Origin: Chloroflexota bacterium
GTDB taxonomy: Bacteria; Chloroflexota; Anaerolineae; Aggregatilineales; Phototrophicaceae
Assembly (NCBI GenBank): GCA_023430545.1
Contig: JAEZAF010000157.1
Coordinates: 1 to 18,526, forward strand
Direction: 5' to 3'
DNA: 18,526 nucleotides
Under the pieces are notes generated by a model. The model was not told where the DNA came from. It saw nothing but the letters and a program-made list of their open reading frames with translations, and did no database searches. This document shows positions 14,477 through 18,526 of the stretch, piece by piece (position 1 is the stretch's first letter; each line of letters begins with the position of its first letter). The position numbers and the translations under genes are program-made.

Positions 14477-14536
14477 ATGCAGGCCGTCTATACTCGCTCC
14501 GCACACCCAAAGTATGTTTTTGAGATGATATTTTAG
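14477..14536 (+). CDS. Possible 19-codon small ORF before the ATP-grasp gene
   Basis: The reading frame encodes MQAVYTRSAHPKYVFEMIF and stops at TAG. GAGG at 14465-14468 lies eight bases ahead of its ATG, an ordinary Shine-Dalgarno distance. It fills most of the 112-bp gap between the esterase and the ATP-grasp gene. It could be a leader peptide, a peptide substrate of the neighbouring ligase, or a chance frame. With no homology or codon statistics at this length, the last is the default. Confidence 0.22.
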   Translation: MQAVYTRSAHPKYVFEMIF

Positions 14537-14560
14537 AATCACCACAAAGGGGATACAAAA

Positions 14561-15520
14561 ATGGCGGATCAGCAATCCGGCACCGGACCGCTCAGGGTTG
14601 GCTTATTGGTTGGGCGCGAATGGTCGTTTCCGCCTGCCTTTATTGAGGAAGTGAACCGCCGCGACGAAGGCGTCATCGCCGAATACGTCAGGATTGGCGG
14701 CTCGATGATGAATGAGCCGGTCGGCTATCGCGTGATCATCGACCGCATCTCGCACGAAGTCCCCTATTACCGCTCCTACCTGAAGAACGCCGCACTGCAA
14801 GGGGTCAAAGTCATCAATGATCCGTTCATGTGGTCGGCGGATGACAAGTTCTTCGATGCATCACTGGCCGACAAACTCGGCATCGCCTCGCCGCGCACGG
14901 TCGTGCTGCCCAATCACAGCTACGTCCCCGGCATCGTCCATAACGAGAGCCTGCGCAATCTCGTCTTCCCTATCGACTGGCAGCGGCTGGTGGATGCGGT
15001 CGGCGGGTTCCCGGTAGTGCTCAAGGATGCCTATGGTGGTGGCTGGCGCGATGTCTACATCTGCCACAACCTCGACGAACTGTGGTACCGCTACGATCAG
15101 TCCGGCATGATGACGATGGTCATGCAGGAATTCATCCAGTGGGATAACTACGCCCGCTGCATGGTACTGGGACAGCAGGAAGTGCGCATCATGAAGTACA
15201 AACCCGGCCAGCACGGGGCGCACCATTACTTCGAGGAACATGATTTCTCCGATGCGCTTTACGAACGCCTCTACAGCGACTCGCTGACGCTGTGCCGCGC
15301 CCTCAACTACGATATGAACACCGTCGAATACGCTATCAAGGACGAGATCCCCTACGCGATCGACTTTATGAATCCCGCACCGGATATGGACATCAATTCG
15401 CTGGGACAGGTCCATTTCAACTGGATGGTGACGCATATGGCGGATATGGCGATCCGGTTGGCGAAATCCAGCGAAGGGACCCGTGACCGCTATCAGTGGG
15501 GGACGATGATCCGTTCGTGA
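14561..15520 (+). CDS. ATP-grasp carboxylate-amine ligase, RimK-like
   Basis: This 319-residue ATP-grasp enzyme belongs to the group that forms acyl-phosphates and joins them to amines, giving amides or peptides. The N-terminal pre-ATP-grasp Rossmann part starts LRVGLLVGREWSFPPAFIEEVN. The ATP-binding subdomain has VVLKDAYGGGWRDVYIC, with Lys155 and the Gly-rich loop (158-161). It is followed by the adenine-contact strand MVMQEFI (187-192). Metal-binding residues are visible in VEYAIKDEIPYAIDFMNPAPDMD (Glu256, Asp268, Asn271). A strong AAGGGG precedes the ATG. The closest family resemblance is to RimK/YheCD-like ligases, but the exact subfamily cannot be fixed by eye. The esterase lies 112 bp before and the permuted ATP-grasp gene 165 bp after. 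The acid and amine substrates are unknown. Confidence 0.88.
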   Translation: MADQQSGTGPLRVGLLVGREWSFPPAFIEEVNRRDEGVIAEYVRIGGSMMNEPVGYRVIIDRISHEVPYYRSYLKNAALQGVKVINDPFMWSADDKFFDASLADKLGIASPRTVVLPNHSYVPGIVHNESLRNLVFPIDWQRLVDAVGGFPVVLKDAYGGGWRDVYICHNLDELWYRYDQSGMMTMVMQEFIQWDNYARCMVLGQQEVRIMKYKPGQHGAHHYFEEHDFSDALYERLYSDSLTLCRALNYDMNTVEYAIKDEIPYAIDFMNPAPDMDINSLGQVHFNWMVTHMADMAIRLAKSSEGTRDRYQWGTMIRS

Positions 15521-15536
15521 CAGGAGCGGCCTGAAG

Positions 15537-15617
15537 ATGCGGCAGCGCCGTTCATCGGAAGGTCGCACCAGCGTCACCGTCAACTCACCGCAGCAGAAGT
15601 TACCGTTCAGCAGATAA
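15537..15617 (+). CDS. Possible 26-codon small basic ORF between two ligase genes
   Basis: An open frame of 26 codons begins MRQRRSSEGRTSV, ends in QQKLPFSR, and stops at TAA. AGGAG at 15522-15526 starts one base after the ATP-grasp stop codon and lies ten bases ahead of the ATG, an arrangement typical of translational coupling. The product would be strongly basic (five Arg and one Lys against one Glu), without Cys. It could be a ribosomal peptide substrate for the flanking ligases, a leader peptide working with the hairpin at 15638, or a chance frame. No homology is known to me. Confidence 0.3.
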   Translation: MRQRRSSEGRTSVTVNSPQQKLPFSR

Positions 15618-15637
15618 GAGCACCGCAATTGATTCAG

Positions 15638-15664
15638 ACAGGGCTGTCGCACGTTCAGCCCTGT
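15638..15664 (+). promoter_or_regulatory. 9-bp hairpin in the leader of the permuted ATP-grasp gene
   Basis: ACAGGGCTG and CAGCCCTGT pair perfectly around a nine-base loop, seven bases before the AGGTGAGGGG ribosome site (15671-15680). No T-run follows, so it is not a standard terminator. It begins 20 bases after the stop of the small ORF, the geometry of a leader-peptide attenuator or an mRNA processing or stability element. Confidence 0.45.
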
Positions 15665-15685
15665 AAAAGAAGGTGAGGGGACAGC

Positions 15686-17041
15686 ATGTTAGATCAGGCG
15701 ATTGAGTACTATCACAGCTTACTGAATCCGGCGCTGGCGCAGGAAACGCACGAGATCATGATGAGCCATCTCGAGGATCGCCATCTGCGCTTTGGCACTG
15801 TCCCGGTCTGCCGCACCCTGCGCCCCCAGTTTTATGACCGCCCTGCATGGGAATATCTGCAAACCCGCACTGCCCTCGTCCTGAGCGCCTTCGCCAAGAT
15901 GCACGCCGCCTGCATGATCGATGCTGATATGCGCAGCCAGCTTGATCTCGAACCCTTCGAGGAAGAGATGCGCTGTGTCGATGTCGATGCCCGCATCACC
16001 GTTCCGTGGTCATCCTCTCGGCTGGACGCCTTCTACCGCGTGGCTGACGGCTATCTTCAGTTTGTCGAATACAATGCGGAGACTCCAGCGGGCATCGGCT
16101 ACGGGGATGTGCTGACACAGATGTTTATGGAACTGGATGTAATGCACCAGTTTCAGGAACGGTATCAGGTTTATCCCACACCGGGGATGCCGCATCTGGT
16201 CAAATGCCTGACGGATGCCTATCAGGACTGGGGTGGCAGAGATGTCCCGCAGATCGGCATTGTGGACTGGGTGGAAGTGCCGACCAAGAATGAACACCGT
16301 ATCATCGCCGAGCAGTTCGAGAAGCAGGGTTATAAGACCGTCCTGTGTGACCCACGCGAACTGGAATACCGCGACGGTAAGCTGTGGTATGAGGATTTCC
16401 GCATCGACCTGTTGTATAAGCGCGTGCTGGCGACTGAACTCGTCCACCGCCTCGGCATGGACTCTGCCGTGATCCGGGCAGTGCGCGATCAGGCCGTGTT
16501 CATCACCAACTCGTTCAGCGCCAAATTACTCGCCAAGAAAGCCAGCCTCGCCTTCCTCAGTGACGAAAACAACGAACACCTGTTTACCGCACACGAAGTC
16601 GAGGCGATTCACCGGCACATCCCGTGGACGCGCCGCGTGCAGGATCGCAAAACCAGCTACGGTCAGAAACAGGTTGATCTGCTGGACTTTATCTCCGATA
16701 ACCGTGACCGTCTGGTGCTGAAGCCCAACGACGAATACGGCGGCGCAGGCGTGGTCATCGGATGGGAAACCTCCCAGGAAGAATGGGAAAAGACGATGCG
16801 CCACGCCCTGACGACACCGTTTGTCGTACAGGAACGTGTGGAGATGGTCCAGCGTGACTTCCCGATGATCGTTGACGGCACACTGGACATCAGCAGGCGC
16901 TATGTGGATGCCGACCCGTATGTCTTCGGCGGGCAGTATGTCGGAAGCTGCCTGACGCGTCTGTCTTCCGCGACGCTGCTGAACGTCACCGCCGGTCAGG
17001 GTTCGGTCGTGCCGATGTTCGTGATTGACCGGAAGACGTAA
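15686..17041 (+). CDS. Circularly permuted ATP-grasp protein (glutathionylspermidine-synthase-like)
   Basis: This 451-residue protein resembles the circularly permuted ATP-grasp families related to glutathionylspermidine synthase and DUF407/COG2308 proteins. These join carboxylates to amines using ATP. Visible landmarks are PVCRTLRPQFYDR (40-52), VEYNAETPAGIGYGD (127-141, Glu and Asn expected near metal and ATP), DLLYKRV (241-247) and the Lys/Gly-rich nucleotide loop LVLKPNDEYGGAGVVIGW (343-360). Further elements are VVQERVEM (380-387) and the C-terminal RLSSATLLNVTAGQGSVVPMF. A strong AGGTGAGGGG precedes the ATG. It follows a RimK-like ATP-grasp gene and an esterase on the same strand, so two different amide-forming ligases may act in sequence. 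No signal or membrane segment is seen. The subfamily and substrate are not certain. Confidence 0.85.
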   Translation: MLDQAIEYYHSLLNPALAQETHEIMMSHLEDRHLRFGTVPVCRTLRPQFYDRPAWEYLQTRTALVLSAFAKMHAACMIDADMRSQLDLEPFEEEMRCVDVDARITVPWSSSRLDAFYRVADGYLQFVEYNAETPAGIGYGDVLTQMFMELDVMHQFQERYQVYPTPGMPHLVKCLTDAYQDWGGRDVPQIGIVDWVEVPTKNEHRIIAEQFEKQGYKTVLCDPRELEYRDGKLWYEDFRIDLLYKRVLATELVHRLGMDSAVIRAVRDQAVFITNSFSAKLLAKKASLAFLSDENNEHLFTAHEVEAIHRHIPWTRRVQDRKTSYGQKQVDLLDFISDNRDRLVLKPNDEYGGAGVVIGWETSQEEWEKTMRHALTTPFVVQERVEMVQRDFPMIVDGTLDISRRYVDADPYVFGGQYVGSCLTRLSSATLLNVTAGQGSVVPMFVIDRKT

Positions 17042-17069
17042 GAGCTATTCCGAGGTATCCGAATTGTCA

Positions 17070-17095
17070 GCGGACACGGCATGCCGTGTCCCTAC
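17070..17095 (-). repeat. Palindromic intergenic repeat, copy 4
   Basis: This 26-mer is identical to that at 11433-11458, including the perfect palindrome GGACACGGCATGCCGTGTCC and the outer TAC end. It lies 29 bases past the permuted ATP-grasp stop codon, where it may stabilise or end that message. Confidence 0.85.
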
Positions 17096-17203
17096 AGTAC
17101 GATCTTTAGAGACATCCGCTGATCTCAGAATGCCGTTGGATTTCAGATGCAGCTTTTTGATCTGCTCTTCACCTTTCATGCCCGTGCTGCTCATCGGAAG
17201 CCG

Positions 17204-17209
17204 TATAAT
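17204..17209 (+). promoter_or_regulatory. Consensus -10 box before the 2H phosphoesterase gene
   Basis: TATAAT is exact, but no clear -35 is found upstream. It would start transcription near 17216, which excludes the ATG at 17212 and supports the start at 17239. Confidence 0.45.
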
Positions 17210-17238
17210 GGATGCAGAGTCAGATCACGGAGAGTTTC

Positions 17239-17790
17239 ATGTACGGTGTCACCGCGCTGCTGGATGCAGAACATGAGGCGAAAGTCGAAGCGCTGTGGGC
17301 GGAGTTCCGGCAGAAGTTCGGCGTGCATGGCGTATCCGCCGCGCCGATCCCACATTTCTCGCTGCATCTCTCGACGAAATACAACTGCGATGAAGTTGAG
17401 CGTATTCTGTGCCGTTTCGCCTCTGAAAACCCGCCCTTCACCATCCAGACCAACGGTTTAGGCATCTTCACCGGGGCCGAGCCGGTGCTGTTCGTGCCGG
17501 TGATCCGCAGCCTTCAACTGATCAACATTCAGGCGCAGTTATGGGGTCCGCTGACCGCCGCCGCTGCCGAACCAAGCCCATACTATCATCCAGAGCGCTG
17601 GAGGCCACACATCACCCTGACGCACCGCGATGTCGATCATGAGATGCTGCCCCATGTCATCCGTCTGCTAAGCGAGCGCGACTTCCGCTGGGAAATCCGC
17701 ATTGATACGCTCGCCATCCTGTCCGATAAATCCGAACCGGAAGACGATCTCATGCTGCGGGTGCGGCTGGGGACCGGCAACGTCCTTTAG
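17239..17790 (+). CDS. 2'-5' RNA ligase / 2H phosphoesterase family protein
   Basis: This 183-residue protein shows the two defining 2H motifs: HFSL (His39) in PIPHFSLHLS and HITL (His124) in WRPHITLTHRDVD. They are about 85 residues apart, as expected for the two-fold 2H phosphodiesterase fold. The family includes RNA 2',3'-cyclic phosphodiesterases and 2'-5' ligases that act on RNA ends or small nucleotides. Both catalytic histidines are present, so activity is expected; the substrate is open. The ATG at 17239 is chosen because GGAGAG at 17229-17234 lies just before it and the likely transcription start is near 17216. An in-frame ATG at 17212 would add nine residues. The gene lies between the amide-ligase set and a CofE-like gene, and probably has its own promoter. 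Confidence 0.88.
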   Translation: MYGVTALLDAEHEAKVEALWAEFRQKFGVHGVSAAPIPHFSLHLSTKYNCDEVERILCRFASENPPFTIQTNGLGIFTGAEPVLFVPVIRSLQLINIQAQLWGPLTAAAAEPSPYYHPERWRPHITLTHRDVDHEMLPHVIRLLSERDFRWEIRIDTLAILSDKSEPEDDLMLRVRLGTGNVL

Positions 17791-17888
17791 GTCGGTCACT
17801 GGCATCGTCCATCTGGTCTTTGACCGGGGCTGCTGCTACGATACGGACCATTCCCAAAATTTCACACAGAGTCAGGAACATCTTCCCT

Positions 17889-18526
17889 ATGATTTCACAA
17901 CCGCTGATGGTGCTGCCGGTCAGGGCACCGCTACAGCAGGACACGTTTGATCTGTACGCCACACTGGTAGACTGCCTCACCTCAAATGAAGTCACACTTC
18001 AGGATGGCGATGTTCTGGCGGTCTCCAGCAAATACGCCGCGATCAGTGAAGGGCGCGTGCTGGACCTCGACGACATCGCTGTCACACCGGAAGGTGAGGC
18101 ACTGGCGCAGCGCTATCAGATGAACCCCCGGCTGGCGCAGCTTGTCCTTCAGGAAGCGGACGAGATCTTCGGCGGGATTCAGATGGGCTTTCTGCTGACC
18201 CACAAGGACGGCATCATCTCACCGAATGCCGGACTGGATCGCTCGAATATCCCCGCCGGAAAAGTCGTGCTGTTCCCGGAAGACCCGTACCGCACCGCCG
18301 CTGACATCCGCCGTGAGGTGCGTCAGCGCCTGAACACCGATGTCGGCGTGATCCTGACGGATAGCTGGCTGGTCCCCGGTCGATGGGGGACAACCGGCAT
18401 CGCGCTCTCAATGGCGGGATTCCGCCCGATTCAGGATGAGCGCGGCAAGGAAGACCTGTTCGGCAATCCGATGCAGGTGACACAGCGCGGCATTGCCGAT
18501 TCGCTGTGTGTCTGCGCCCAGATGGT
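17889..18526 (+). CDS. cofE: CofE-like coenzyme F420-0:gamma-glutamyl ligase, partial at right edge
   Basis: The frame is open to the window end (212 codons read). The protein starts MISQPLMVLPVRAPLQQ. It has the CofE features LQDGDVLAVSSKYAAISEGRVLDLDDI, then MNPRLAQLVLQEADEI, DGIISPNAGLDRSNIPAG and VVLFPEDPYRTAADIRREV. Further on come VGVILTDSWLVPGRWGTTGIALSMAGFRPIQDERGKEDLFGNPMQVT and GIADSLC. CofE adds gamma-linked glutamates to F420-0 using GTP. The usual DT-x-GRP-x-R-x-G segment reads DSWLVPGRWG here, so Gly-Arg is replaced by Leu-Val while Pro and the second Arg remain. A CofE-like paralogue with another substrate is therefore possible. AGGA at 17874-17877 precedes the ATG. The gene begins 98 bp after the 2H gene on the same strand. 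Confidence 0.85.
   Translation, partial: MISQPLMVLPVRAPLQQDTFDLYATLVDCLTSNEVTLQDGDVLAVSSKYAAISEGRVLDLDDIAVTPEGEALAQRYQMNPRLAQLVLQEADEIFGGIQMGFLLTHKDGIISPNAGLDRSNIPAGKVVLFPEDPYRTAADIRREVRQRLNTDVGVILTDSWLVPGRWGTTGIALSMAGFRPIQDERGKEDLFGNPMQVTQRGIADSLCVCAQM

Noticed and set aside
14489..14494. TATACT as a -10 box for the RimK-like ATP-grasp gene
   Set aside because: The nearest -35-like word, TTGATG at 14474, is only nine bases away, and nothing suitable lies at 16-18 bases.
14861..15652. Minus-strand open frame of 263 codons opposite the ATP-grasp gene
   Set aside because: Antisense to a gene with clear ATP-grasp motifs and without a recognisable product of its own.
17111..17141. Possible fifth, decayed copy of the palindromic repeat (GACATCC ... 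CCGTTGGAT)
   Set aside because: The words match the variant copy at 8031, but they are 15 bases apart with no hairpin or constant ends; chance resemblance cannot be excluded.
1..18526. CRISPR array, tRNA, rRNA, riboswitch or insertion sequence
   Set aside because: No regularly spaced direct repeats, no cloverleaf or rRNA-like stretch and no transposase frame were seen. The only repeats are the four palindromic elements, whose spacing is irregular.

Overview
The window looks like chromosomal DNA from a moderately GC-rich bacterium, most likely a member of the Chloroflexota (Anaerolineae-like). The basis is a CofE-like F420 ligase homologue, a GT87 membrane glycosyltransferase, a TatB-like/TatC pair beside nusB, a circularly permuted ATP-grasp protein and short palindromic intergenic repeats. 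This placement is inferred from gene content only. No rRNA, tRNA, CRISPR array, transposase or phage gene was seen. Every CDS is intact except the last, which runs off the right edge.

Left part (1-6500): a secreted beta-propeller-like protein on the plus strand faces a block of minus-strand envelope and export genes. Reading in their direction, these are a TetR regulator overlapping a rhomboid protease; a lipoprotein parvulin-type prolyl isomerase; and nusB-tatB-tatC in tight spacing. The TetR gene is divergent from a berberine-bridge-type FAD oxidase (6520-7917), with a 16-bp near-palindrome between them.

Middle (7918-13569): the minus strand carries a GT1/MGT-type glycosyltransferase translationally coupled (ATGA) to its own TetR regulator. 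That regulator is preceded by a good sigma70-like promoter and a perfect 29-bp inverted repeat placed at the transcription start. Upstream lie a GT87-like integral membrane glycosyltransferase and a stand-alone hydantoinase/oxoprolinase subunit A (HyuA).

Right part (13726-18526): the plus strand carries an alpha/beta-hydrolase of the esterase family, a RimK-like ATP-grasp ligase, a circularly permuted ATP-grasp (glutathionylspermidine-synthase-like) protein, a 2H phosphoesterase and the start of a CofE-like ligase. Two short, Shine-Dalgarno-led open frames of 19 and 26 codons sit in the two gaps around the ATP-grasp gene, and a 9-bp hairpin precedes the second ligase. The esterase/ATP-grasp/permuted ATP-grasp set is the best candidate for an undescribed system, probably one that makes or edits a small peptide-like amide.

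A family of 26-27-bp palindromic elements (four copies at 7951, 8031, 11433 and 17070) occupies intergenic gaps only. Its ends are constant, and the inner stem changes sequence while staying self-complementary.
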